A stretch of 38,148 bases of DNA from a virus. Each line of letters starts with the position of its first letter. The first letter of the stretch is position 1. Position numbers and translations under genes: made by a program. This document shows, piece by piece, positions 1-9,336 of the stretch. The notes under the pieces were generated by a model. It did no database searches. It was not told the DNA's origin and saw nothing but the letters and a program-made list of their open reading frames with translations. The stretch is from positions 1 to 38,148 of the IMG/VR virus record IMGVR_UViG_3300005253_000220; one strand, given 5' to 3'.

Positions 1-8
1 TGTTGGTC

Positions 9-2321
9 TTACAGCAGCACCTCCCCCCCCCCCCCCCTCCCCCCTTTTTGGTGCTTGACCTGATATGCCCCCCCGGCGCCGGCGCGCCCCTTTTTGATAC
101 CCCCGTCCCCCCCCCCGCCGATACCGTCGAGGTCATCCGTCACGCCCGCCTGTGCGGCGGCGATGATGTAACCGCCTGTGGGCGTGGTGATCTCGTCAGA
201 CGAGATAGTGTCTATACCGTGGTGCAGCTCAATACTACCGTCCTTGATGGTCACGTTCTCGGCAGTAACGCCGACAGTGGCAGTCTCCTCGTTGATAACA
301 TCAACCAGTAGCGTTCCAACGACAGTCAAACTATCGGGCGTGTAAAGCACGTTAGCAGCACTACGGTAAAGGTGTGCATCGCCGCCGATAAGGATACCCC
401 CTGCAACTCCCTGCACCGTGGACTGAAGCTGACCCTCAGCAGTGAGAAGCATACGGACATCCGAATCAACCCGGAACTCCAGGTCATCGCTCATCTGTTT
501 GATTCCAACGACCCAGGAATCAAACGCTGCGTCCTGGCCAGCTCCTATCTCGTAACCGATAGTACCGCCTATGTTTCCAGCATCCCCGTGTAGGAGAATA
601 CCGCCTACTGTATTATCAGTTACACCGAGCATCAATATCCCAGAAGGGAGTTCCACGATCGGTGCCGTAAGCACAATCTTCGTATCGGCCTTGAGGTCAA
701 GCTGCCCGTCTGCTGAGGACCAGATCGCTAGGTCAGTGTCGCGGAACTGCACCTCCGTTGCGACAGTAGCGAGCAGGTCTCCCGTTAGGTTGCGGGAGCC
801 GTCAGCTAGGAGGTACTCCGGGTGGTCATCCTCACCACCACCGATGCCGGACAGTCCACTGTGGACGGTGACGCCGGCGACGGCGAACATCTGCACGAAG
901 GCAGTTGCAACCTGTGCGGGGATCGTGTCTCCTCTCTGGAAGACGTAGCGCCCAATCAGAGTGCCATGTACGGTCACTATATCGGGCACGGTAGTCGGCA
1001 CCGCCTCCTCGCCAGCCATCGCCTCTGTGTTGTACTGCGCCGTCCCGTAGAGCATGACAACGTCGCCGTCCAACTCCTGGTACCACCACAGGTTGGCCCA
1101 CTTGTTGCCTCCCAAGTTGGCTAGCACACCGCCGTTGTCGTACTGTAGATTAGGCCACACGGAGACACCCGCCGCCTCCAGCCCTCCAGCGGAGTAAGTG
1201 TCAAATGTGGCAGCGCCGGACGAGTCAAAGAGACCAAGTGCAGTGCGATCCAGGCCGACCCAGTAGGCGCCCGCAGTTATCTCAACGTTGCGATTGTTGT
1301 CGTTGCTCTCCCCCAGAATATTCCCGCCAAGCTCATTGTCTCGCTCGATATGGTTGGTCTGATGCCACCGCTCGATCACACGGTGGGAAACGTCTCCGGC
1401 GTGCTGCTCGTGCTGGTCAATGTGAATCTCTCCGCCGTCGGCCGCCGGCTGCCTGACCACGATGGCCAACTCAAAGTCGGTGAAGTTGTCGAAGTTCTCG
1501 GTCGCACGGACAGTGACTTGCGGCACTCCCATATTCCACTCAACACCGATGTAGCGAGTGGTGCCAACGGGAATCGCATGACCTGCCGATAGCGGCCAGT
1601 CGATGAAGAGCAGTTGAGCAGTAACCGTGGCTGCCGATCGCAACACCCCCGTCCCTGCCGTCACGTCAACGTTGCCCCCACCAGCGTCCGAGACTGCCCC
1701 GCCAGAGAACCAGCCCGCCGAGCCAAACAGGGTGTTGGCGTCCTCCACGTCGTCATAGGTCGAGCCGCTGACACGTGGTAGGTAGACACTGGCCGCCGTC
1801 AGCGCACCGATGGTGCCGAACAGGTAGGCGGCCACCGTACCAGCTCCTGGTCCTGCCGCGGCTGTGAGCGCCATGCCGAAGACGCCCTCGGTCGGGATCG
1901 TCCCTGCGTCCTCAGCAGCACCAGCCGTCGTGCTCGTCCGCAGGAACTGGCCGGCCACGACCGCGCCCTCTACGATGACGCTGGGGTGGTAGCCCTGGTG
2001 GCGGAGGCGGCCCTCCTCGGTGTTGGCAACGGCCTCGGTCAGCACCCCTACCACATCGAGATCATCGGCAGTAGTGGTCGTGTCAAACTGGCGGTCACCG
2101 TTCTGGATGACTACGGCACCGATACCTAGCGCACCGCCCGACTGGTTCGTCCACAGGCCTATGCTGCCATGCGCAGGAACGTTGGCCGAGGGAACGACGC
2201 CAGTAATCGCGTTCGCCCGCACGAAGTCCCCTGCGCCGCGCTGCTGCTGCTCGGCCCGCAGCCGACGAATCTCACGGTCCAGCTCAAGGATGTCTGCGCG
2301 GAGCTGTTGGATTTCAGCCAT
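9..2321 (-). CDS. Tail fibre or tail appendage protein
   Basis: This 770-residue protein is probably a virion tail fibre or receptor-binding appendage. It starts with a short charged helix (about residues 1-30, heptad-like Leu and Ile) suited to trimer formation. Long Ala/Gly/Thr/Val-rich beta-strand repeats follow, as is usual for fibres. Near residues 500-520 is a DDHPEYLLADGSRNLTGDL-type segment, a junction motif often seen in phage tail fibres before a knob or repeat region. The start codon directly overlaps the stop of the upstream tail-tip gene, so the two are translationally coupled. The last roughly 40 residues are Gly/Lys/Arg-rich and are read from homopolymer runs at the contig edge. 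The real C-terminus may be in another frame or beyond the window. The fibre role is inferred from composition, motif and position. Confidence 0.72.
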   Translation of the reverse strand: MAEIQQLRADILELDREIRRLRAEQQQRGAGDFVRANAITGVVPSANVPAHGSIGLWTNQSGGALGIGAVVIQNGDRQFDTTTTADDLDVVGVLTEAVANTEEGRLRHQGYHPSVIVEGAVVAGQFLRTSTTAGAAEDAGTIPTEGVFGMALTAAAGPGAGTVAAYLFGTIGALTAASVYLPRVSGSTYDDVEDANTLFGSAGWFSGGAVSDAGGGNVDVTAGTGVLRSAATVTAQLLFIDWPLSAGHAIPVGTTRYIGVEWNMGVPQVTVRATENFDNFTDFELAIVVRQPAADGGEIHIDQHEQHAGDVSHRVIERWHQTNHIERDNELGGNILGESNDNNRNVEITAGAYWVGLDRTALGLFDSSGAATFDTYSAGGLEAAGVSVWPNLQYDNGGVLANLGGNKWANLWWYQELDGDVVMLYGTAQYNTEAMAGEEAVPTTVPDIVTVHGTLIGRYVFQRGDTIPAQVATAFVQMFAVAGVTVHSGLSGIGGGEDDHPEYLLADGSRNLTGDLLATVATEVQFRDTDLAIWSSADGQLDLKADTKIVLTAPIVELPSGILMLGVTDNTVGGILLHGDAGNIGGTIGYEIGAGQDAAFDSWVVGIKQMSDDLEFRVDSDVRMLLTAEGQLQSTVQGVAGGILIGGDAHLYRSAANVLYTPDSLTVVGTLLVDVINEETATVGVTAENVTIKDGSIELHHGIDTISSDEITTPTGGYIIAAAQAGVTDDLDGIGGGGDGGIKKGRAGAGGAYQVKHQKGGRGGGGEVLL
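23..116. other. Homopolymer-rich, probably low-quality contig end
   Basis: This stretch holds a run of 15 C (23-37), a run of 6 C followed by 5 T (39-49), a run of 7 C (68-74), 5 T (91-95), 5 C (100-104) and a run of 10 C (107-116). Nothing comparable occurs in the other 38 kb. Such clustered C runs at a sequence end suggest a basecalling or assembly artefact, or a very glycine-rich coding end. The C-terminal 40 or so codons of the overlapping tail gene should therefore not be trusted. Confidence 0.6.
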
Positions 2322-5300
2322 TACGCCCTCGGCACCACTGCGAGGTTCTCCTCGCCCTGCGACGCGTGCGGGTATCCGCTAGTCAAGTTTGTCCATAGGC
2401 CAGCCGCACTCACAGGGCTCAGCTTCGCCACCTCGACAGCCGTGTTGGTGAGGAGGTAGATGGCGTCCCGCTCTGGCGACATGGCGAACCGTCCGAAGTA
2501 GTCGAAGTCTGCACTGACGAAATCCTGCAGCTCCGTAGCAAGAGTAGCCTGCGCGATGGTTAGGCCTCCGTCAGTTGAGAGCATGAGTCGGTGATCGCGC
2601 GGGGAGGCCGTGTTATCTACCAGATAGAAGAAGGCCACACGCTGACCACCCGGGCTCGCAAAGAGCCCGGTTACCCGTACATCGTCCCCTGTTACGCTCC
2701 ACGGCGTACTCCAGTTGCTCCCCTGATCGTCAGTGTAGCGTACACGCCACGGGAATGGAGATCCCACTCCAAAGTTACCGACGAGCACGAGTCGGCCGTT
2801 TGGTAGCATCACGGCATCCAGCGCGTACCGATTATTCAGCGCGAGGTCGCCCGGGCGAATCTCTGCGTGTGTGGTTACGGTCCACGAGGTTCCGCGGTTC
2901 GATGTGTGGAAGAGCACTCCGGAGACGGTACCCGATGCAAACTGCCCGACGACTGCGATTGTGTTCTCGTCGCTGGGATGCGGGACGATCTTCCACGTTC
3001 GGTAGTAGGTGCTCGACGCGTTCCCTTGAGTCTCAGAGAGGTTCCAGTTGTCACCCTCGTCGTCGCTCCAGAATATCTTAGTCCGGGTCCATGTTGCGTG
3101 CCCGTCATGCGCAAGGCACCAGATGCGGCCTCCAGCATCCCGAGCAACATCCATGATACCCCCGCCCGCGGCTCCAATACCGCCGGGATCCGGTGTGGCC
3201 CCCCACGTAGCACCGCCATCCTTGGAGCGCGCGCCGACGCCCCACCCCCAGGCTTCAATCTCCCCATTGCTGTTGATTGCGAACCAGAGCTGGTCGGTCA
3301 CAGCAACAACGCGCGGGTCGGTGCTTGTGATCCCAGCAACGGCTACTGGCGCAGACCAGCTTGCGCCGGTCCCCAGCAGGTCGCTGACCTCTCGGGGGCT
3401 GGCATCCTTCCCCATCGCTGCCAGGCGCTCGTCAAGCACCACACGTCGGCCGATGGCACTCATCTTTGCGTCGCTACCTGCCGGTGGTGCGGGGAAGCCC
3501 GTCGCCGGCCGCAGTTTGGCTACGGTCGCAAAGCGGTCCCACGTTTTCCAGAGGGTACCGTCAGCCGCGCCTTCACCTGAGACAAGGTAGGCACCACTGA
3601 ACGGATTGCCGAACGCCGTCGTTAGCACCATCCCGTGGTTGGGCTCATCGCCCGCGGTAAGCGTAGCCGCCGCTGCGGACGCGGCTATCACTGGCGGGTC
3701 CACGGCGAAGTTCACGTCGCCTAAGTAGATAGCGTTGTCGTTGAACTGGAAAGCGAAGCGGTCGTCCTCCAGGTCGTAGTCGATCCAGATGCCCTGGCTC
3801 TTAGCCGGGAGGCCGGTTGCCCGTGTCCAGTTAGAGCCGCCCCCCGTCGGGTCATCATTGAAGTAGACAGCGGGGGTAAAGGTCGCGCTGTTGAGGATGA
3901 TCGCCAGCCCGCTCCCGCGATCGGCTGCGTCGGCGATATAGAGGTCAGCCGTCAGCGTACCTATCACATCGTCCAGCAGGTCGCCTCCGAGCGCCGCCAG
4001 TCCCCACTCCTGCCCGCCTACGTTGCGCAAGTACGCGAGGACGGGAATGCCCGCGCCGTTCCCTCCGTATAGCCACAGCCCGCCGGCACCTGGCATCCCG
4101 ATATGGTTGATGCGGAGACCCGGAAGGTCGAGCTTCTCCTTGATGTCGGCATAGATGGCAAAAGTGGAGCCGCTGTCCTGCGACAGGTAGAGGCGTCCGT
4201 CCTGTGTCACTGCCCACACGAGGGCGGGGGCGCGCCAGTCCCAAGCGATGTCTACGATGGCGTTGTCGCCGCCGGCAATTGCGATGCTCTGCACAAGTGC
4301 GCTCGCACAGAAGTCTGTAGTGAGGTAGATTTGACCGTCGTCCGTCCCGAAGCACGCGCGGCCCGGCGTCGCGTTTGGCCAGCACGCCACGCTAATTACG
4401 CCGCCTGCCGGGTAGGCCTGGTCATTCCAGGTCTCGCCGCCGTCAGGTGTGCAACTGAACGCGATGTCAAACGCCGTGTAGACTACGGGGACGTAGACAT
4501 CCTCATCGCCTGCGTCTATTTCGACTGTGCGGTCCAGCGAGACGGCCTCCCCATCGTTGTCAGTTACCGTCAGTGTCACCACCCACGGCGTAACCAGTGT
4601 GCTGGGGTCGACGCGAATGGAGAACACCTCCTCGCTGCCAGTAGCAAGTTGTGGCGCCTGGTCGTCTGCCCACGCGAACGTCGAGATGGACCCGTCGGGA
4701 TCATGGCTCATCTTGGCGTCAAAGGTGACCACGGCCCACACACGGTCACCGATGACCTCACGCTCAATCCGAGTGGTGAATAGGGGAATGGGTGCGATGT
4801 TGATCGTGCTCCCAATGTCGTCCCCGCCCCGAAGTTCTACCTCGGAGATGAAGGCGGCGGGTGTAAGCGCTAGGCTGTAGGCCTCCACAAACCAGTTACC
4901 GGTCATGCCGGAGTAGTCCGGGTCCTCGACCTGAACGGTATCTGCCAGCTTCAGCCGTGGGTCGCCATCGACCACGATCGAGCCGAACACGCCTAGGCGG
5001 TTGCGCAGCGTTACTAGCCGGGCAGCCTCCGACACCGCCTTGTCTTCGGTCTCAATTAGCTCGTTGGAGAGCAGCAGGTCGTTGTACGATTGGCTGCCGT
5101 CGGCATGTAGTACCCACTCGCTAGGCGCAGAGGCGGAGACCTCGATATCGGCTGTGTTCTCCACCCCATCACTGTCGACCGTAGTGATGGCCGCCCCGCG
5201 GACAAAGACACGGTTCTTCACGTCCTCTACCTGCTCAATCTGGCGAGCACGTTGGAGGCGCGGCCGGCCAGAGCTGATGCCAGAGCCGGTAGGGTACGCC

Positions 5301-5920
5301 TCAACTAGGCCCGTCAGTTGCATGGAGAAGTACGCCCGCGCAGCGGTGCCGCTCGGGATGGCGTCCCACTCCGTCACTATAACGGTCCCGTTAGGTGCCT
5401 CGAACCACCTGCCACCACCGACCTCTACGATGTGCATGATGGCCTCGCCGTAGGTCTTGAATTTCAACGTCACTGGGTCGATAGTGGCGATAGTCCAGGC
5501 GGTGAGGTCGATCTTGTAGTCGATGATACCTAGCTCGTCTAAGAGAGCAGCCACAGCGGCCGCTGAGGTCGTGCTGTCCAGCGTGACGACGACCTTGCGG
5601 TAGTCTGTGTCAAGCGGCCAGGACTTGCCCACACACTTGAGCACGGTGCCGCGGGCATCGTCACGCACGTTCCAGACCTTCCCCGTGAAGACCCGCTGGG
5701 TAACTCCGTAGAAGCCAAGGTCGATATAGATATCCGAGAAGAACCGCGCCTTGTCGGGCGCCGGATGCGCGATCCGCACTGTCGCCGTTGGGACCTTGGC
5801 CGGCGCAAACTGCACCTCGATCTCCTGTACGCCAGCGAGTTCCTCCGCAGTAGCGATGACTACGCGGTGCGTCAGTTGCCGGGTATCCTCCCCTTCGTAG
5901 ATGTCGGTGAGTGTAGGCAT
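2321..5920 (-). CDS. Tail-tip hub protein with PKD-like and Asp-box propeller domains
   Basis: The protein has 1199 residues. Its first 370 or so resemble the hub or tail-associated proteins that close the tail tip (gpD/Tal-like beta-barrels). A PKD-like immunoglobulin fold follows, with a SHDPDGSI motif and VTLTVTDNDGEAVS at about 400-470. The rest is a beta-propeller region with repeated Asp boxes (S/T-x-D-x-G-x-T/S-W/F), for example SQDSGSTF, SKDGGATW, WSDDEGDNW, HTSNRGTSW and YTDDQGSNW. Asp-box propellers are found in sialidases and in surface proteins that bind glycans or proteins. No sialidase arginine triad was identified, so binding is more likely than cleavage. It lies immediately downstream of a small tail gene and upstream of the fibre gene, the usual place for a tip protein. 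The hub assignment is moderate and the propeller call is strong. Confidence 0.78.
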   Translation of the reverse strand: MPTLTDIYEGEDTRQLTHRVVIATAEELAGVQEIEVQFAPAKVPTATVRIAHPAPDKARFFSDIYIDLGFYGVTQRVFTGKVWNVRDDARGTVLKCVGKSWPLDTDYRKVVVTLDSTTSAAAVAALLDELGIIDYKIDLTAWTIATIDPVTLKFKTYGEAIMHIVEVGGGRWFEAPNGTVIVTEWDAIPSGTAARAYFSMQLTGLVEAYPTGSGISSGRPRLQRARQIEQVEDVKNRVFVRGAAITTVDSDGVENTADIEVSASAPSEWVLHADGSQSYNDLLLSNELIETEDKAVSEAARLVTLRNRLGVFGSIVVDGDPRLKLADTVQVEDPDYSGMTGNWFVEAYSLALTPAAFISEVELRGGDDIGSTINIAPIPLFTTRIEREVIGDRVWAVVTFDAKMSHDPDGSISTFAWADDQAPQLATGSEEVFSIRVDPSTLVTPWVVTLTVTDNDGEAVSLDRTVEIDAGDEDVYVPVVYTAFDIAFSCTPDGGETWNDQAYPAGGVISVACWPNATPGRACFGTDDGQIYLTTDFCASALVQSIAIAGGDNAIVDIAWDWRAPALVWAVTQDGRLYLSQDSGSTFAIYADIKEKLDLPGLRINHIGMPGAGGLWLYGGNGAGIPVLAYLRNVGGQEWGLAALGGDLLDDVIGTLTADLYIADAADRGSGLAIILNSATFTPAVYFNDDPTGGGSNWTRATGLPAKSQGIWIDYDLEDDRFAFQFNDNAIYLGDVNFAVDPPVIAASAAAATLTAGDEPNHGMVLTTAFGNPFSGAYLVSGEGAADGTLWKTWDRFATVAKLRPATGFPAPPAGSDAKMSAIGRRVVLDERLAAMGKDASPREVSDLLGTGASWSAPVAVAGITSTDPRVVAVTDQLWFAINSNGEIEAWGWGVGARSKDGGATWGATPDPGGIGAAGGGIMDVARDAGGRIWCLAHDGHATWTRTKIFWSDDEGDNWNLSETQGNASSTYYRTWKIVPHPSDENTIAVVGQFASGTVSGVLFHTSNRGTSWTVTTHAEIRPGDLALNNRYALDAVMLPNGRLVLVGNFGVGSPFPWRVRYTDDQGSNWSTPWSVTGDDVRVTGLFASPGGQRVAFFYLVDNTASPRDHRLMLSTDGGLTIAQATLATELQDFVSADFDYFGRFAMSPERDAIYLLTNTAVEVAKLSPVSAAGLWTNLTSGYPHASQGEENLAVVPRA

Positions 5921-5927
5921 AGCTGGG

Positions 5928-6305
5928 CTACTGACTGATCAGCTCTACGCGAACGCGGAAGCGCTGGCGCGTCGTGCCGTCGTTGCACTTCACAGTCAGC
6001 CGCTCAAGGTTGAGTAGGGCGCGCAGGAACGCCGAGCGGCTGTCGGGCGTGGGGCGTTCCCAGTCCGTGAACGTCCCAGTCGTGTTGACCAGGGCCTCCA
6101 GAGCAGCGAGGCGTGTAGGGCTGAGGTAAATCTCGAATGAGCGCGTAGCGGAGCCGGCGGCCGTCGTCACAATGCTGTCGGTAGCGGAGCCGAGCGCGCG
6201 TGTCCGGTCGATGCTGGGCAATCGCTGCCATCCCATGTCGGTGCCGAAGATCGGAATCTCGTCACGGGTAAAGAGGAAGGACGCAAAGCCGGACCACGGA
6301 AACAT
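5928..6305 (-). CDS. Small minor tail protein
   Basis: A 125-residue protein of unknown fold lies between the tape measure and the tail-tip hub, where siphoviruses encode distal-tail or minor tail components. It starts with an aromatic segment (MFPWSGFASFLF) and has a mixed alpha/beta composition with no membrane segment or enzyme motif. Its stop is 7 bases before the start of the hub gene, which suggests the same transcript. Its upstream neighbour on the same strand, the tape measure gene, is separated from it by an HNH gene on the opposite strand. The tail role rests on position alone. Confidence 0.6.
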   Translation of the reverse strand: MFPWSGFASFLFTRDEIPIFGTDMGWQRLPSIDRTRALGSATDSIVTTAAGSATRSFEIYLSPTRLAALEALVNTTGTFTDWERPTPDSRSAFLRALLNLERLTVKCNDGTTRQRFRVRVELISQ

Positions 6306-6320
6306 GCTATAATACGCCTA
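6302..6320 (+). promoter_or_regulatory. Extended -10 promoter for the HNH gene (leaderless transcript)
   Basis: The plus strand reads TGCTATAAT at 6305-6313, a perfect extended -10 element (TGn plus TATAAT at 6308-6313). No good -35 box is visible 17 bases upstream, which extended -10 promoters tolerate. Transcription would start about 7 bases downstream, at 6320-6322, essentially at the ATG of the HNH gene at 6322. No Shine-Dalgarno sequence precedes that ATG, so the message is probably leaderless. Confidence 0.55.
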
Positions 6321-6321
6321 C

Positions 6322-6804
6322 ATGCCCGACAGCTACTACCAGCGATTTCTTACTCCTGAGCAGCGTTTCTGGGAGAAGGTCGATAAGAACGGCCCAATCC
6401 CCGCCCACCGTCCGAGCCTTGGAGCGTGCTGGCTCTGGACTGCCGGGAAGTTCAGCAATGGCTATGGTGCCTTCTCCTGCGACGGTCGGCAGATGCGGGC
6501 TCACCGTTTCGCGTTCTTCCTGTCGGGGAGAACGTTCCGTGCCAAGGAGGTAACCGACCATCTCTGCCGCCAGCGGAGCTGTGTGCGCGCCAGCCATCTT
6601 GAGGCCGTTACGCAGTCGCAAAATATCATCCGAGGGATGCGCCCAACCCTTACACTGATGCGGACACACTGTCCCCAAGGACATCCCTACGACGCTGAGA
6701 ATACGGCCTACTCCAAAGAGGGCTGGCGGATGTGCCGCAACTGTCGGTCGGCCAGACTTCGTGAAATGCGTCGGCGTGTTCACTTATCCAATCTCCGAGC
6801 GTAG
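6322..6804 (+). CDS. HNH homing endonuclease
   Basis: This 160-residue protein matches the phage HNH endonuclease type. It has a CWLW...GYG..F segment (about 34-50), then AHRFAF, then the HNH core with VTDHLCRQRSC, SHLEAVT and the Asn of SQNIIRG (about 76-105). A second Cys/His cluster (HCPQGHPYD and CRNC) follows and probably binds zinc. Free-standing HNH genes cut intron-less or gene-less alleles and spread by repair. It is the only convincing rightward gene in the window and fills the gap between the tape measure and the next tail gene. Its last 21 bases overlap the 3' end of the tape measure gene tail to tail. It looks like a late insertion into the tail operon. Function call strong; homing role inferred. 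Confidence 0.9.
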   Translation: MPDSYYQRFLTPEQRFWEKVDKNGPIPAHRPSLGACWLWTAGKFSNGYGAFSCDGRQMRAHRFAFFLSGRTFRAKEVTDHLCRQRSCVRASHLEAVTQSQNIIRGMRPTLTLMRTHCPQGHPYDAENTAYSKEGWRMCRNCRSARLREMRRRVHLSNLRA

Positions 6805-9336
6805 TGGCGCTCCCGATCGGAGAGCCTGGCTGCGGGCGTCGTCGAGCGCCATGTCGACCTCTTGGTGGACCGCTCGCCGCACAGACGGCCAGTCCATCTG
6901 GTCCTGCATGGAGATCGGTGCGCTCACGACCACCGAGATCGGCTGTCCACCGCCGGCACTGGCCGCGGGCGTGATGCGCTCGCCACCGTGTACGAGTGCT
7001 AGCATGGGCTGTCCGATGGGTCCGGGGACGATGCCGCCGGACTGGAACCCGGGTGCCAGCGAGCCTGCAGGAGGATTAGGGATCGTAATCCCTGGCGGCG
7101 CCGCTACACCGCGCCCGAGCGCAATCCACATGTCGATGGCGGAGCTGGCTGTGTCCATAAAGGTAGGTATCAGAGTGTTACGCAGAAAGTCATTAAGCGG
7201 TGTGCCGGCGTCTGCTAGAGCGTCGATCTTCTCCGCAACAGTAGCCATCTGCTCCTGAGCATGCCCCCCCTGTGTGGCGACATCGCTGAGCATCAAGGCC
7301 AAGCCGCCGGCCAGGTCGTTTGCCTCTCTGTAGGTAGGGAAGTGGCCAGCGAGCGCAAAGACGCGATCCCCCTCCGCCTTCTTGGCGTCCTCGATGCCAG
7401 TCAGCAGTGTACCGAAGCGGTCGATCTCGTCGTCCAGCACCTCGACTTGTGCCTCCTCGGCAGGCGTCAACTCGCGGTCGTACAGTGCTGCCAGCGCACG
7501 AATTGCGGACTGCTTAGCCTCCAGTCCTGAGATGGTCGCACGCAGGTTCGCTTCCTCCGCAGTTGTGGGGGTCACGAGACTCCGCAGTGCAGCGGCCAGC
7601 TTATCTTCCAGCGCGTCGGCGAGAGCCTTGACAGCCTTGGTCTGGTCATCGAGTTTTTGCGTAACGGCCGGCACACTCTCGTCAAGTTCTCCTAGTGGCA
7701 CACTGAGCTCGGCCGCAGCGTCTGTCAGCTCAGGGAACAGCGGAATCAACTCTGCGAGCGGAACTCCCAACTCAGCGGCCAGCGTTACAAGGTCTGCCAG
7801 ATTGGCAGAGAGCCCTTTGCCTTCCTCAACGTTGGCGCGCTGTGCTACCTCCAGATCCTTGTACTGCCCCTCCAACTCCTTCGCGGCCATGATCTGGTCC
7901 CAGGTCGCCCCAGACAGCACGCCAGATTCTTGTGACGCAAGTTGCATGGCTATGATTGCGTCTCCCAACTCCTTGCCGAGGTCGGCTAGCCCTCGCTCGT
8001 TCTCGAAGAACGCCTCTGCAAGGTGCCGTAGGCGGGCTTCTCCCTCATCGACACCGGTCAGCCGCGCTATGCGATCCACTTCCGCCATCTCCTCTCCGAG
8101 AGCGGCCTGCGCATCCTTGAACCGATCAGCCGCATCCTTACCTCGCATAAAGTGGCGAGTAAGACCGAAGATCGCCAGCCCCGCCGCGGCCGCACCAATA
8201 GCGAGCATGGGGAGACCGATAGTTGGGAGCGCTAGGCTGGCGATGACGGCTTGGAAGATGGAGATATGTCGGGCTACGGCGATAGCGCGGAATACCGCGT
8301 GCAGATTCCACAGGGCAGTCACCGCACTCGTGACGGCGGGAATCAGCACTGCCGCAAGCGAGACGGCGGCGAACGCAGCGATGAGGTCCTTGTTCTCCTT
8401 CAATACCTTCGCCACCGTTCCCGAAGCGGAGATGAACTTCCCCATACCCTGTGCTGCCGCCTGGAGCCCCGGTACGAGGAATTGGGTGACGGCGCCCGTT
8501 ACTGCTAGCAGCGCGGGCGTCAGCGCCTGTGCGAGCACCTCCTTAGCCTCTGCCATCTCCGCCGACAGTTCGGCCTGCTTCCTCGCAGCGGTACCGGCAC
8601 CGTCAGCGTAGGCTGCCTGCGCGTCCGTGGACTTCTCGAAGATGAGTTCCTGTGTGACCGTGGCACGTGCCTGCTGGAGTTGGGCACCTGCCAAGTCGAC
8701 AAAGCCACGCGCAGCAAGTTTGGCTGTGACGTCGGCCTCGGTGATGACGACTCCTAGCCCCTTCAACGCCTCACGCTCACCAGTCATCGCCTTGGCCAGG
8801 ATGTCAGCCACCTCAGCCGCCGAACGCTGGCCGCCGGACCACTCTGCCAGGGCGCCGGCCAGGCCCACAACCTCGGTCGACATCTCGGCGGCGGTGTCCC
8901 GGGCGAAGCCCATCGGAATGAGGATGTCGCCGAAGCGTGCCGCGAGGTTCGTGGCCGAGGATGCGGTAATGCCCATTGCCTTGGCGTTCGCCTTCGCCCA
9001 CTCATTGACCACATCGATCTGGTCGCCGAATACGATGTTCGCCTTCTTCATCTGGAGCTCAAGGTCGCGGGACGTGCTCAGAATGCCGCCGAGGATACGG
9101 GGGATGGCCATCACGCCCTGAGCGACCAGGAAACCGCCGGCGGTGGCGGCGACCTGGCCGAGCGCCTTGCTCAGGAACCCAGACTGCTTAGCCGCCTTGA
9201 CAGCGCTATCGCCCATGCGCTGCTGCGCCTTCTGGACCTTCTTGGCGTTGCGCTCATAGGGGCCGATCCCCTGAACGACAGCTCGTACTCCCACATCTTC
9301 TAGAGCGATTTTACTTACGCCTCCGTCCCCGCGCAT
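6784..9336 (-). CDS. Tail tape measure protein
   Basis: This 850-residue protein sets tail length and is held inside the tail tube until DNA injection. It begins with a basic helix (residues about 20-50, KKVQKAQQRM), followed by a hydrophobic stretch rich in Ala, Gly and Ile. The family-typical block has LAARFGDILIPMGF and LAKAMTGEREALKGLGV (about 130-200). A central hydrophobic region follows (about 310-390, several possible membrane helices), then long coiled coils and a Gly/Pro-rich tail. At about 1.5 angstroms per residue, the length implies a tail of roughly 125 nm. The ATG at 9336 overlaps the end of the preceding tail chaperone reading frame by 26 bases. No strong ribosome site is visible, so coupled translation is likely. 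The order chaperone, then tape measure, then tip is classical. Confidence 0.9.
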   Translation of the reverse strand: MRGDGGVSKIALEDVGVRAVVQGIGPYERNAKKVQKAQQRMGDSAVKAAKQSGFLSKALGQVAATAGGFLVAQGVMAIPRILGGILSTSRDLELQMKKANIVFGDQIDVVNEWAKANAKAMGITASSATNLAARFGDILIPMGFARDTAAEMSTEVVGLAGALAEWSGGQRSAAEVADILAKAMTGEREALKGLGVVITEADVTAKLAARGFVDLAGAQLQQARATVTQELIFEKSTDAQAAYADGAGTAARKQAELSAEMAEAKEVLAQALTPALLAVTGAVTQFLVPGLQAAAQGMGKFISASGTVAKVLKENKDLIAAFAAVSLAAVLIPAVTSAVTALWNLHAVFRAIAVARHISIFQAVIASLALPTIGLPMLAIGAAAAGLAIFGLTRHFMRGKDAADRFKDAQAALGEEMAEVDRIARLTGVDEGEARLRHLAEAFFENERGLADLGKELGDAIIAMQLASQESGVLSGATWDQIMAAKELEGQYKDLEVAQRANVEEGKGLSANLADLVTLAAELGVPLAELIPLFPELTDAAAELSVPLGELDESVPAVTQKLDDQTKAVKALADALEDKLAAALRSLVTPTTAEEANLRATISGLEAKQSAIRALAALYDRELTPAEEAQVEVLDDEIDRFGTLLTGIEDAKKAEGDRVFALAGHFPTYREANDLAGGLALMLSDVATQGGHAQEQMATVAEKIDALADAGTPLNDFLRNTLIPTFMDTASSAIDMWIALGRGVAAPPGITIPNPPAGSLAPGFQSGGIVPGPIGQPMLALVHGGERITPAASAGGGQPISVVVSAPISMQDQMDWPSVRRAVHQEVDMALDDARSQALRSGAPLRSEIG

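Noticed and set aside
7382-8611. 409-codon plus-strand open frame inside the tape measure gene
   Set aside because: Exact antisense of a well-supported tape measure; Ser/Ala-rich low-complexity product typical of GC-rich antisense frames.
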